From JAXMAO01 sp046350375 (lineage in GTDB: Bacteria; Planctomycetota; Phycisphaerae; UBA1845; UTPLA1), in contig JAXMAO010000011.1 of NCBI GenBank assembly GCA_046350375.1, forward strand, positions 62,001-126,000: a DNA stretch of 64,000 bases, given 5' to 3'. Positions 8,389 to 16,753 of this stretch are shown one piece after another; the stretch's first letter is position 1; every line of letters starts with the position of its first letter. The notes under the pieces are model-generated. The model did no database searches and had not been told where the DNA came from. It saw nothing but the letters and a program-made list of their open reading frames with translations. The translations under genes were made by a program, and so were the position numbers.

Positions 8389-9582
8389 CTATGCCCGCCG
8401 CGGTCGCGCCGCATCCGCCAGTTTCTTCAGCACGGCTGCCGGCTTCTCGAACCGGCACAGCAGGATCATCGCCGCCACCACGAACGGCTTGTGGCTCGCT
8501 TCGCGATAGGTCGGAATGCGATAGCGCTCAAACACGCTGGCCGCCACTTCGCCTTCCTTGCAGCTCACCCCGGTGATGTCGGCCGGCAGGCAGTGCATGT
8601 AGAGCGCCTTGCCGCCGCGCGTGACGGACATCATCTTCTCGGTCGTTTCCCAGCTCTTGAAGCGCGCGTTGTTGGCCAGCGCCTCCTTCTCGAGGGCGGC
8701 CAGCTTGTCGCGCTCGTTGGCCCGCAGAATGCGCGTCCGCTCCTGCATGACGCGGAACGGCGCCCAGCTCTTCGGATAGACCACATCGGCGTCGCGGAAG
8801 GCCTCTTCCATGCTGAACACCCGCGCGAACGACCCGCCCGACGCTGCGGCGTGCCGCTCGGCGATCTGCAGCGTCTCGGGCACCAGGTCGTACCCCTCCG
8901 GATGCGCCAGCACCACGTTCGCTCCGAACCGCGTCATCAGCGTGATGATCGCCTGCGGCACCGACAGCGGCTTGCCATAGCTCGGCGAATAGGCCCACGT
9001 CATTGCGATCTTCTTGCCGCGCAGCTTCTCGAGCGAGCCGAACGTCGCCTCCAGGTGCATCAGGTCGGCCAGCGACTGCGTGGGGTGGTCCAGGTCGCAC
9101 TGGAGGTTGATGACCGCCGGGCGCTGCGCCAGCACGCCTTCGCGGCAGCCTTCATCGACGGCCGCCGCCACCTCGGTCATGTACTTGTGACCTTCGCCCA
9201 GGAAGATGTCGTCGCGGATGCCGATGGCCTCGGCCGCGAACGAGATCATGTTGGCCGTCTCGCGGACGGTCTCCCCGTGGGCGATCTGGCTCTTGCCTTC
9301 GTCGAGGTCGGCCAGCGACAGCCCCAGCAGCGCCGCCGCCGAGGCAAAGCTGAAGCGCGTCCGCGTCGAGTTGTCGCGGAAGTTGGTGACCGCCAGCCCG
9401 CCGTCAAAGGCCCGGGTCGAGACGTTGGCGCGGTAGAGCGCCTCGAGCGCGCCCGCCGCCAGCAGCACCGCCTGGACCTCGGCGGCGCTCCGCTCCCAGC
9501 TCAGCAGGAAGTCGCCGTTGTGCATCGCCAGTTTCTGCGATTCCAGCCGCGAAATCAGCTCCTGTGCCTTGCCGACCGACAT
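8389..9582 (-). CDS. ygeW: YgeW-family knotted carbamoyltransferase
   Basis: A 397-residue member of the aspartate/ornithine carbamoyltransferase superfamily, YgeW type. The phosphate-binding motif appears as FRDNSTRTRFSFASAA, and the carbamoyl-site region as DLDHPTQSLADLMHLEATFG. The length exceeds normal OTCases (about 310-340), as in YgeW. The start has a good ribosome site (CGGGAG, about 7 bases upstream). The family probably transfers a carbamoyl group to an unidentified acceptor, possibly in purine breakdown. It faces ygeY tail to tail. The third E. coli partner, ygeX (diaminopropionate ammonia-lyase), is absent from the window. Confidence 0.88.
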   Translation of the reverse strand: MSVGKAQELISRLESQKLAMHNGDFLLSWERSAAEVQAVLLAAGALEALYRANVSTRAFDGGLAVTNFRDNSTRTRFSFASAAALLGLSLADLDEGKSQIAHGETVRETANMISFAAEAIGIRDDIFLGEGHKYMTEVAAAVDEGCREGVLAQRPAVINLQCDLDHPTQSLADLMHLEATFGSLEKLRGKKIAMTWAYSPSYGKPLSVPQAIITLMTRFGANVVLAHPEGYDLVPETLQIAERHAAASGGSFARVFSMEEAFRDADVVYPKSWAPFRVMQERTRILRANERDKLAALEKEALANNARFKSWETTEKMMSVTRGGKALYMHCLPADITGVSCKEGEVAASVFERYRIPTYREASHKPFVVAAMILLCRFEKPAAVLKKLADAARPRRA

Positions 9583-9805
9583 TGAAACTCCCGAACTTAT
9601 TGAATCCCGTGTGCCGGCTCACCGCGCCGCGCGGCCGCCCGCGGGCCGCGATTGTACCCCATCCCGCGTGCCACCGCGCCGCGCCGCGGCCGCGCGATTC
9701 TGGGACGGAGCCCGGCGGCCGTTCCGCCGCTTCCGACGCGCCAGCGGCCCGCCGCAGGGGATAGAATGGATGTCGCCCGACCCAGCGTCGGACGGGGGGT
9801 AGTTC

Positions 9806-10735
9806 ATGCGAGGGGGAATGTTGCGCCGAGTCGCCGCGCCGGCGGCGTCGCTGCTGCTCATGCTGCTGTCTGCCTGCGACGGCACGACCGCCGTGCCCAA
9901 CATCGTCGTGCCCGGATTCGGCCTGCCCGGCGCCAACCGCCCGCCGCTCTTTGCCTCCTACGCGCTGCACCAGCTCTCGACCCGCCGGCTTCAGCTGCTC
10001 GCCGGCGCGATTGACCTCGACGGCGACGGCCTGATCATTTCCTACCAGCAGCTCGCCGGCCCGCTCGCCGTCGAGCGCTCCAGCGTCCGCATCGGCGGCA
10101 ACCTCGACATCGAATTCGACATTCCGTCGGACGGCACTTACGTCTTCCGCGTCACCGCCAGCGACGGTTTCTTCACCGCCGATGTCTTCCTCACCCCGGT
10201 CGTCATCACTCCCGGGCCGGCCCCGATCGACCCGGTCACGCTCGTCGGCGTCAGTGGCGCCACCAACCCGCTCGTCGGCCGATTCCGCGTCAACATCACC
10301 GGTCAGACGGCCGACCTGGCCGGCAACCTCTCGTTCTCGCTGCCGGCGGTCGTCTCGATCGACCCGCTGCCGCCGGCCTACGTCGGCTCGAACCAGGTCG
10401 TCCTGCGGATCGACACCGACGTTGCCCCGTCGTCGCTCGCCTCGACGCTCGGCGCGCTGCAGCTCTCCAGCCTCGCCACGCGCGCCGGAAAGCCGGCCGA
10501 TGCCTTCGCGCTGGTGCTTAACGGCCCGCGCGTCGACTTTGCCGCCGACGTGCTCGCGCCGGGCGCCGCCGGCGTCTTCCGTCCCGGCAGCGTCGCGAAC
10601 GGCGCCGTGCTGACCGCCCGCGTTGCGGGCTTCGTCGCGGTCAACGCCGACACGCTCACCGGCATCGTCGACCTGCGCGACAACACCGGCGTCGCCACGT
10701 ATCGCGCCCAGCTCAGCGGCACGCGCGTCCGCTAG
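9806..10735 (+). CDS. Putative lipoprotein, unknown function
   Basis: A 309-residue protein whose N terminus is a lipoprotein signal peptide with a lipobox LLSAC (Cys about 24). The mature part is rich in beta-prone Val/Thr/Ser stretches. The first third (DLDGDGLIISYQQLAGP, then YVFRVTASDGFF) resembles the PKD/Ig-like 'property of being' modules of surface proteins; the remainder matches nothing I recognise. ATG 9806 follows a G-rich ribosome site. A TAGAAT -10-like hexamer sits at 9762-9767. Likely membrane-anchored at the periplasmic face. No functional partner is evident: both neighbours are on the opposite strand. Confidence 0.75.
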   Translation: MRGGMLRRVAAPAASLLLMLLSACDGTTAVPNIVVPGFGLPGANRPPLFASYALHQLSTRRLQLLAGAIDLDGDGLIISYQQLAGPLAVERSSVRIGGNLDIEFDIPSDGTYVFRVTASDGFFTADVFLTPVVITPGPAPIDPVTLVGVSGATNPLVGRFRVNITGQTADLAGNLSFSLPAVVSIDPLPPAYVGSNQVVLRIDTDVAPSSLASTLGALQLSSLATRAGKPADAFALVLNGPRVDFAADVLAPGAAGVFRPGSVANGAVLTARVAGFVAVNADTLTGIVDLRDNTGVATYRAQLSGTRVR

Positions 10736-10777
10736 CCGCTCTTCACGACCGCAAACGGCCGGGGACGGCGCGCGCCG

Positions 10778-11437
10778 TCACTCCGCAGTAATCAGCACCA
10801 TCGTCCCCGTTTCGACTTGCTCAAACAAAGCGATCACGTCGCGGTTCGACAGCCGAACGCAGCCGGCCGACGCGGCCGTGCCGAGTCGTCCCTCCGCGCC
10901 GGTCCCGTGAATGTAGATGTAGCGGTCGTGCGACCCGATCCCCGGCCCGGCGTTCTCCCACGGATCGACGCCGCGCAGCCACAGCACACGCGACAACACC
11001 AGGTCGCCGGTCATTGAAGCCTGCGGCGTCCACACCGCGCCGCTGAACTGCCGATCGCGCAGCACCGCGCCGCTCGGCAGCCCCGCGCCGATCCGCTCGG
11101 CGATCACGTGCCACCCCAGCGGCGTCTGCCGCGACCCGCCGCACTTGCCGACGCCGCGCAACGCCGTCGAACAGCGATATCGAAACACCGCCCGGCCGGC
11201 GACCACGCCCACCAGCTCCTGCCGGCCGACCCGCACCCACAGCCCCAGTCGCGCGCCGACGCGCTCGTTCCAGTTCCGCCGTTCAATGATCGCCCGCTCG
11301 TCCGCCGAGAGCGCGGTCCCAATCGCGCTGGTCGCAGCCCCGGGCTGACTCTTTCCCAGGCCGCGCCGCTTCGACTCGGCGCCGCATCCGCCCAGGAAGA
11401 CCACCGCCATCAGCCCCAGCCGCGCCGCGCTTCTCAT
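10778..11437 (-). CDS. L,D-transpeptidase (YkuD) lipoprotein
   Basis: A 219-residue lipoprotein (lipobox LGGC, C18) with a YkuD L,D-transpeptidase domain. Catalytic motifs are SHDRYIYIHGTG (H177) and SAGCVRLSN (nucleophile C193). Such enzymes make 3-3 cross-links in peptidoglycan or attach proteins to it, or act as carboxypeptidases. The ATG at 11437 overlaps the stop of the NusG-like gene (ATGA), so it is the last member of a coupled minus-strand operon; the longer frame upstream only repeats the neighbour's DNA. Its presence fits the now accepted presence of peptidoglycan in planctomycetes. The context suggests envelope remodelling during export or surface polysaccharide assembly. Confidence 0.9.
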   Translation of the reverse strand: MRSAARLGLMAVVFLGGCGAESKRRGLGKSQPGAATSAIGTALSADERAIIERRNWNERVGARLGLWVRVGRQELVGVVAGRAVFRYRCSTALRGVGKCGGSRQTPLGWHVIAERIGAGLPSGAVLRDRQFSGAVWTPQASMTGDLVLSRVLWLRGVDPWENAGPGIGSHDRYIYIHGTGAEGRLGTAASAGCVRLSNRDVIALFEQVETGTMVLITAE

Positions 11438-11988
11438 GCCGCGTCGATCCGCTCGACCAGCTCCGCATCGACCTCCACCGTTGCCGACTGCCCCAAAATG
11501 TCCACGTTCAGCATCAGCCGCACCCGCGTTTTCCACCGCGCCACGATTCCCTCGACGCCGGTCAGCGGCCCGGCCAGCACGCGCACGCGGTCGCCCGCCG
11601 CCAGTCGCCCGCCGCGCCCGATCGGCTCGCCGCTCCGCAGCGCCAGCTCCACCTGCCACAACTGCCGGACCAGCGCCTCGGCGTTCACGACCGGCAGCGT
11701 TCGCGCGACGTGGTTGGTAATCAGCGCGCGGTGCCGCTGCTCCTCATCGCCGACGAAAAAGAGATACCCGGGAAAGACCGGCACGATCGAGCGCGACACG
11801 CGGCGCGTCCGCCGGCTGCGCGTCACCCGCTCGCACAGCGGCAGATAGCAGAACGCCCCGATCCGCGAGAGGTCGGCCGCCAGCATCTTCTCGTGCCGGC
11901 TCCGCGTGTGAACCACCCACCAGCGGCCGCGCGCACGGGCGGACGCCGACGGCTCGAGGAACGACTCCAGCGAAACCAGTTGCGACAC
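11434..11988 (-). CDS. NusG-like (RfaH/UpxY-type) antitermination protein
   Basis: A 184-residue NusG paralogue. The NGN domain runs from about residue 22 (GRWWVVHTRSRHEK) to about 125 and contains PVFPGYLFF; a KOW-type motif follows (GDRVRVLAGPLTGVEGIV). Specialised NusG paralogues of this kind load on RNA polymerase at particular operons, typically long polysaccharide clusters, and suppress termination. GTG 11988 is chosen because it lies 8 bases after the upstream stop and directly before the domain; the frame extends further, but into the deacetylase gene. Neighbours (polysaccharide deacetylase, L,D-transpeptidase) support an exopolysaccharide or envelope role. The housekeeping nusG is not in this window. 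Confidence 0.88.
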   Translation of the reverse strand: MSQLVSLESFLEPSASARARGRWWVVHTRSRHEKMLAADLSRIGAFCYLPLCERVTRSRRTRRVSRSIVPVFPGYLFFVGDEEQRHRALITNHVARTLPVVNAEALVRQLWQVELALRSGEPIGRGGRLAAGDRVRVLAGPLTGVEGIVARWKTRVRLMLNVDILGQSATVEVDAELVERIDAA

Positions 11989-11996
11989 GGCGCGAA

Positions 11997-12923
11997 TTAT
12001 AGCCAGTCGGCCAGCACGTCCCGTGCCGGCCCGAATCGCATCCGGCCCAGCAGCGCCCGCCACCGCGCCTCGACCTGTCCGCGAAACAGCGACTGCATCA
12101 GCCCGACGCGCCGCGGAATCGGCCAGCCGGCGCGGCGCAACGCACCGATCTCAGCCGTGTCGAACTCGTACGGATGCAGATAGACCATCGCGGGCCGCCC
12201 GCCGCGCGTCGCGCGCCGCAGCCCCGCCCGCGCCAGCCAGCCCGGCAGCAGGCGGAAGTATCCGCCGCCCGCGATCGGCCAGCGTCGCCCGGCAAATTGC
12301 ACCACGCTGGGCGGAAACTCCACCAGCGGCGCCTCGGGCCAGCGATGGATTTCCGCAGGCACCCGCGCGTCGCCATAGCGCCGCCCCGCAAATGGAAAGA
12401 CGCTCGAGCTGTAGCGCACCCCCAGCTCCGCCAGAATCGCCCCCGCCCAGCGCGTCGCCCGGACGATCGAAAACGCCGGGGCGCGATAGCCGATCGGCCG
12501 CCGACCGGTGATCGTCGCCAGCGTCGCCAGCGCGCGCGAGACGTCGCGGCGAAACTCGCTCGGCGTCTGCCGCGTGATCAGCTCGTGCCCCCAGCCGTGA
12601 CAGGCGACCTCGTGCCCGGCGGCGTCGATCTCGCGCAGCAGGTGCGGATACGCTTCCGCCACCCGCCCGAGCACGAAAAACGTGCCCTGCACGCCGAACT
12701 CCGCCAGCAGCGACAGCACCCGCCGGGTGTTGGCCACGACGCGCTCGGTCAGCGGCGCGGTGGGGCCCAGCACCGCGACGCCCCAGTCGTCCACGTCGAC
12801 CGACAGCGCGCTGATCGCGCGGGCCGCCGGCGCGGCCGGCGCCGTCGCTCGGCCCGCATCGCGCACGCGGATGGGGGGGGGAATCTGCGCCGGCGCCTCG
12901 GGCATGACCAATGCCATGCCCAT
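11997..12923 (-). CDS. Polysaccharide deacetylase, PEP-CTERM-locus (XrtA-associated) type
   Basis: A 308-residue NodB-like deacetylase. Motifs: SVDVDDW (D45/D46 region), CHGWGHELI (zinc ligands H109 and H113) and YRAPAFS; the C-terminal part (YLHPYEFD) is the region characteristic of the deacetylases found in exosortase/PEP-CTERM exopolysaccharide loci. It should remove N-acetyl groups from a surface polysaccharide. No signal peptide is evident, and the first 35 residues are Pro/Ala-rich. ATG 12923 is taken; GTG and ATG codons shortly downstream are possible. It is followed after 8 bases by the NusG-like gene. A PEP-CTERM substrate is encoded at 56.1 kb, but no exosortase is in the window. 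Confidence 0.88.
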   Translation of the reverse strand: MGMALVMPEAPAQIPPPIRVRDAGRATAPAAPAARAISALSVDVDDWGVAVLGPTAPLTERVVANTRRVLSLLAEFGVQGTFFVLGRVAEAYPHLLREIDAAGHEVACHGWGHELITRQTPSEFRRDVSRALATLATITGRRPIGYRAPAFSIVRATRWAGAILAELGVRYSSSVFPFAGRRYGDARVPAEIHRWPEAPLVEFPPSVVQFAGRRWPIAGGGYFRLLPGWLARAGLRRATRGGRPAMVYLHPYEFDTAEIGALRRAGWPIPRRVGLMQSLFRGQVEARWRALLGRMRFGPARDVLADWL

Positions 12924-12966
12924 TCATCGACCGCCGACGCGCGGCCGCTCGATCATCGTCGCTCGT

Positions 12967-13719
12967 TCAGCCCGGGGCAGAACCGCCGCGCGGCGCTGTG
13001 CCGGCCGGGGTTGACGACGGTGGGGGGGCGGAGCTGTGGCGAAACTTGCGCTCCTGCTCGCGGACGTTCTTCAGCGCCGTCAGATACTGCTCGCCGACCA
13101 GCCGCTCCTCGGGCGTCGTCCGGCCGACCACCAGCTTCAGCCACTCGTCCGGGTTGCGCGGCATGCCGCTGCCCAGGGCCCCGGTCAGGTCCTTGGCCGG
13201 GTCGCCGTTGCCCTTGAGCCACGCCAGCTCCTGGCCGGATTCGATCAGCCGATCGCGCAGGAACGGATAGGCCCGGTCGTTGTCGCCCTTCAGCCGCTCA
13301 TACTCGCGCGCATCGTCGAGGAATTTTCGCTTGCCGACCGTGAAGAGCGCGTCCTGAATCACCTCGCGCTGCGACGCGGTCGCCGTGTCAAGGTAGGCCT
13401 TCAGCGCCCGGTGTTCGGCATCGCGGCTGAACCGCGCCCGCCACGCCGCCATGAAGCGGTCCTGGTCGATTCGCGCCAGCCGCAGCATGCCGCGCGAATT
13501 CATGAAGTAGGCCACGATGTCGCCGATCGATGCCTGCTCGACGTTCGGAGTCGCCGGCGTCGCCAGCAGGTCATACGCCCAGTAGCCCACGGTCGATCCG
13601 ACCAGCACAACGCCCGCCGCCGCGCCGATCACGAGGGCGCGGCGCCGCGACGCCGTGCCGGGTGCGCCTCGACCAGCTCCACTCACGGTGCCCGCTTCGC
13701 TCAAGCCGTTCGCTCCCAT
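12967..13719 (-). CDS. Single-pass membrane protein, unknown
   Basis: A 250-residue protein with one transmembrane helix (about residues 30-48, ALVIGAAAGVVLVGSTVGYW) after a short basic N terminus, so the bulk should face the periplasm. The rest is helical and charged, with a Pro/Ser-rich tail. No family is recognised. ATG 13719 is preferred because AGGTGG lies 8 bases upstream, overlapping the preceding stop; a GTG at 13731 directly abuts that stop. It sits between a pseudopilin-like protein and the polysaccharide deacetylase on the same strand, so it may belong to the same envelope operon. Confidence 0.7.
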   Translation of the reverse strand: MGANGLSEAGTVSGAGRGAPGTASRRRALVIGAAAGVVLVGSTVGYWAYDLLATPATPNVEQASIGDIVAYFMNSRGMLRLARIDQDRFMAAWRARFSRDAEHRALKAYLDTATASQREVIQDALFTVGKRKFLDDAREYERLKGDNDRAYPFLRDRLIESGQELAWLKGNGDPAKDLTGALGSGMPRNPDEWLKLVVGRTTPEERLVGEQYLTALKNVREQERKFRHSSAPPPSSTPAGTAPRGGSAPG

Positions 13720-13731
13720 CTTCGCCGCCAC

Positions 13732-14346
13732 CTAGCGCCGCAGGCCGGTCGCGCCCCGCGCCGCGCCGCGCATCGGCCGCGCATGAAAGTCAGCATACAA
13801 CACGTTGAACGACGCCGCCCCCGGCGACGGTTCGTGAAATGGTTCGAATTCGCCCAGCACCGGCTGATCGGCCGGGCCCATCCCCAGCCCGTCGGCCCGC
13901 GCCAGCGGGTCCTTGCCCACCGCCTGGCCGCCATACAGCTCCCCCAGCATCCACTCGTAGCTCAGCCCCTCGGTCTGGTAGTAGGTCGTCTCCTGCCCGA
14001 ATTTCGCCACCAGCGGGCTGCCCGCCGCCAGGGTCCGCCGATCGGCCGGACAGCGATAGGCCGAGTCGCGCCCGCGCATCCACGGCTCGAGCACCTGTGG
14101 CAGGCTCGGCCAGCGCGGCTGATGGGCGTCCATCGTCGGGAGCTTCGCCACGTACGGCCAGCGCCCGCCGTTCGACAGCGTGTACTCCAGCAGCCCCGCG
14201 CCGATCGTCGTCAGGTTCGACAGGCAGTTCGTGCGCCGCGCGGCCGACGCGTTGCTTCGCCAGTAGGCCCCCACGGCCACCGCCGCGCCCGCCAGGGCCA
14301 GCGCCGTGACGAGCACTTCCGCCCGCGTCACTCCGCGACCGTCCAT
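13732..14346 (-). CDS. Pseudopilin-like protein with non-standard cleavage motif
   Basis: A 204-residue protein. From ATG 14346 it begins with a six-residue leader and then GVTRAEVLVTALALAGA: Gly before the cleavage site and Glu at mature position 5, followed by a hydrophobic helix, as in type II secretion pseudopilins, but with Val instead of Phe/Met at position 1. Downstream, SARRTNCLSNLTTIGAG and the C-terminal FNVLYADFHA resemble the planctomycete H-X9-DG prepilins. The frame is open to a TTG at 14418. Probably a minor pseudopilin or surface protein; no secretion ATPase is nearby. It abuts the next minus-strand gene directly. Confidence 0.75.
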   Translation of the reverse strand: MDGRGVTRAEVLVTALALAGAAVAVGAYWRSNASAARRTNCLSNLTTIGAGLLEYTLSNGGRWPYVAKLPTMDAHQPRWPSLPQVLEPWMRGRDSAYRCPADRRTLAAGSPLVAKFGQETTYYQTEGLSYEWMLGELYGGQAVGKDPLARADGLGMGPADQPVLGEFEPFHEPSPGAASFNVLYADFHARPMRGAARGATGLRR

Positions 14347-14454
14347 GTCGTTTCGCGTGATCGCACCCAAGACGATCACGGGCTCCTCGAGACTCTCATC
14401 CCGATCCGGAGCCCGCAATCGCGCGGTGACTCTACGCCTTTGGAAGGTCTCGCG

Positions 14455-15267
14455 TCAACTTTCCAGTTTTTCGCCGTCGCTGTCGCGCTCCGCCGAACGC
14501 TCGGTCGTCCGCGCCGCCGATCCCGCATGTCCCTCGGCCGCGCCCCGGCGCCACACCCGCAGCTCGCTCACGTCGCACGCCAGCGTCCGCGTCGCCTTGC
14601 GGCTCAGCAGCTCGCACCGGATGTGCCGCGTCGCCCCGGGCATCAGCGGCCCGCGCATCGAATCGTCCTTCGACGCCACCGGCGCCGCCACGTATTCCGT
14701 CCGCTCGACCAGCGGCGCGCCCTCCGGGCTCATCAGCGCCACGTGCACCGACATCAGCGAGATCACGTCCGGGCCGTCGTTCTTCACCTCGAGCACCGGC
14801 CGAAACACCTCGCCGCGCTCGCCTTCCGCCACCAGCTTCGACGTGATCGTCACGTGCTTCAGATACTCCGGCTCGCGCTGGTCGTGCACCATGTCGGCAA
14901 ACACCGGCGGCAGTGACGACATGAACTCTGGCAGCCCCTGCAGCGCCGCGCCGCCCAGACGCCCAAGCTGGTGCGCCTGCTGGTTGAACACCACCAGCCC
15001 ATAGCTGGCCAGACCGGTGGCACACAGCAGCCCGGTCACCGCCACGGTCGTCAGCCCCTTCAACAGCGTCACCATAATGCCCACGCGCGGCCGATACGCC
15101 ACTGGTTCCATCTGACCCGGATACATCGCCGTCTCTCCTTCTGCGGTCCCTGCCGCGGGGGGCTGGTCTTCCGGCTCAATCGGCCGCCATAACCACTCGG
15201 CCCGGTCCGGCGGCCCGCTTCGGCCCGCAGCCGGGCCGGCGTGCCGCACCTGCCGATACCGTGCCAT
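14455..15267 (-). CDS. Membrane-anchored protein, unknown
   Basis: A 270-residue protein with a cytoplasmic Pro/Arg-rich N terminus, one transmembrane helix at about residues 70-92 (TVAVTGLLCATGLASYGLVV) and an extracytoplasmic part of about 175 residues. The segment VFRPVLEVKNDGPDVISLMS suggests an immunoglobulin-like or FxLYD-type beta domain that supports protein-protein contacts. ATG 15267 has a strong ribosome site (GGAGGAAACA). A much longer minus-strand frame runs through fliM, but it is only the antisense of fliM. It is the first gene of a minus-strand run and diverges from fliM. The function is not known. Confidence 0.75.
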   Translation of the reverse strand: MARYRQVRHAGPAAGRSGPPDRAEWLWRPIEPEDQPPAAGTAEGETAMYPGQMEPVAYRPRVGIMVTLLKGLTTVAVTGLLCATGLASYGLVVFNQQAHQLGRLGGAALQGLPEFMSSLPPVFADMVHDQREPEYLKHVTITSKLVAEGERGEVFRPVLEVKNDGPDVISLMSVHVALMSPEGAPLVERTEYVAAPVASKDDSMRGPLMPGATRHIRCELLSRKATRTLACDVSELRVWRRGAAEGHAGSAARTTERSAERDSDGEKLES

Positions 15268-15459
15268 TGTTTCCTCCGGGCCGATTATTTCCCACCCGGG
15301 CTGGGGTCCTGCCGCGATCGGCCGATTCGGCCCCGTTTCAAGCCCCGCCCGGCCACCGCCCGATAAGGATTCGTCGCCGGTCCTGCGGCCGCACGGCCGG
15401 CCGGCGTCCACCCGACGCCGCGAAAGTCCGCCGTCGCACCGCGCCGTGGAGCCGACCCC

Positions 15460-16458
15460 GTGGCCGATGTCCTCGACCAAAGTGAAGTTGATGCCCTGCT
15501 CTCGGCGGTCGCCGAGGGCACGTTCGACTCCGGCCCGGTCGTCGCCGGTTCCGCGGCCGCCGCCAAGGACATTCATAACTACGACTTCAAGCGACCCGAG
15601 CGCGTCAGCAAGGACCAGATGCGCGCCTTGCAGACCATGCACGAGATGTTCTCGCGCAATTTCGGCGCGTCGCTCTCGGCCTTCCTGCGCACCATCGTGG
15701 AGGTGCGGGTCGCCACGGCCGAGCAGCTCACCTACAGCGAGTTCATCCACTCGCTGCCCAGCCCGACCGTCTTCAACCTGCTCGGCGTCCCGCCGCTCGA
15801 GGGGCAGATGTGCCTCGAGATTAGCCCGCTGATTGTCTTTCCGGTCATCGATCGCCTGCTGGGCGGCAGCAGCGCCGAGCTCTTCATCCCGCAGCGCCCG
15901 CTGACCGACCTCGAGCAGCGCCTCGTCCGCCGCATCACCGACAAGGCGCTCGCGACGCTGACCGAGGTCTGGTCCGAGCTGGTCGAGATCAAGTTCGCGC
16001 TGCATCAGACTGAGAGCAACCCGCACCTGGTGCAGATTGTCGCCCCCAACGAGGTGGTCGTCGTCATCGGCTTCGAAATCAAGATGGGTCCGCGCGGCGG
16101 TACGATGAGCCTGTGCATCCCCTTCAACGTCATCGAGCCGGTCATGGGCAAACTCGTCACGCAGAGCTGGCTCGCCTACACCCGCCGCGGACACAACACC
16201 GACATGGCCCGCCGCATCGAAACGCAGATCGCCAAGGCCGAGATCGCTCTGCGTGCCTTCCTCGCCAAGACCTCGATCACCTGCCGCGACCTGCTACACC
16301 TTCAGCCCGGCGACATCCTCACCACCGACAAGCCCGCCTCCAGCGACTTCGTGCTCGAGGTCGAAGGGCGCCCCAAGTACCGCGGCAGCCTCGGCCAGTT
16401 CCGCGGCAACCGCGCCCTGCGAATCAACCGACCCTGCGGCCCGGAAGAGCGCTACTGA
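15460..16458 (+). CDS. fliM: Flagellar motor switch protein FliM
   Basis: A 332-residue FliM. The N-terminal LDQSEVDALLSAV is the CheY-P-binding signature; the middle domain (about 45-235) includes EMFSRNFGASLSAFLR; the C-terminal SpoA domain contains DLLHLQPGDILTTDKP. FliM forms the C-ring of the rotary motor with FliG and FliN and reverses rotation when CheY-P binds. The start is GTG 15460 (MADVL). No other flagellar or chemotaxis gene is present in the window, so fliM is isolated here; flagellar genes are often scattered in planctomycetes. The length and motifs look intact. Confidence 0.95.
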   Translation: MADVLDQSEVDALLSAVAEGTFDSGPVVAGSAAAAKDIHNYDFKRPERVSKDQMRALQTMHEMFSRNFGASLSAFLRTIVEVRVATAEQLTYSEFIHSLPSPTVFNLLGVPPLEGQMCLEISPLIVFPVIDRLLGGSSAELFIPQRPLTDLEQRLVRRITDKALATLTEVWSELVEIKFALHQTESNPHLVQIVAPNEVVVVIGFEIKMGPRGGTMSLCIPFNVIEPVMGKLVTQSWLAYTRRGHNTDMARRIETQIAKAEIALRAFLAKTSITCRDLLHLQPGDILTTDKPASSDFVLEVEGRPKYRGSLGQFRGNRALRINRPCGPEERY

Positions 16459-16753
16459 CGCCCGGGGGGCGCGTTGAGCCGCGGCCCGCCTCACCCTCCC
16501 GATTAGGGACTTCTCCCGGCTTCTCGTCGAAGAACTCTCATGTCGAGGGTGCCTGGCACTCAGAATCGTGGATGAAAAACCCGTCAGGCTGTTCGACACA
16601 ACGGCCGGTCCGGCGTTCGGCCTCGCAGATTCCAGAGGAAATCGATATACTACGTTGCGCATGGAGGAGGGGCCGCGCGGCCGTCCCGCCCGGCACGGCC
16701 GCTGAGCGCCCCGGAACGGATTCTGTGCGCTCACACCCACAGGAGGCGCACGC

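Noticed and set aside
10764..10779. 16-bp perfect palindrome GACGGCGCGCGCCGTC
   Set aside because: No loop and no T run; such CG palindromes are frequent by chance in DNA of this composition.
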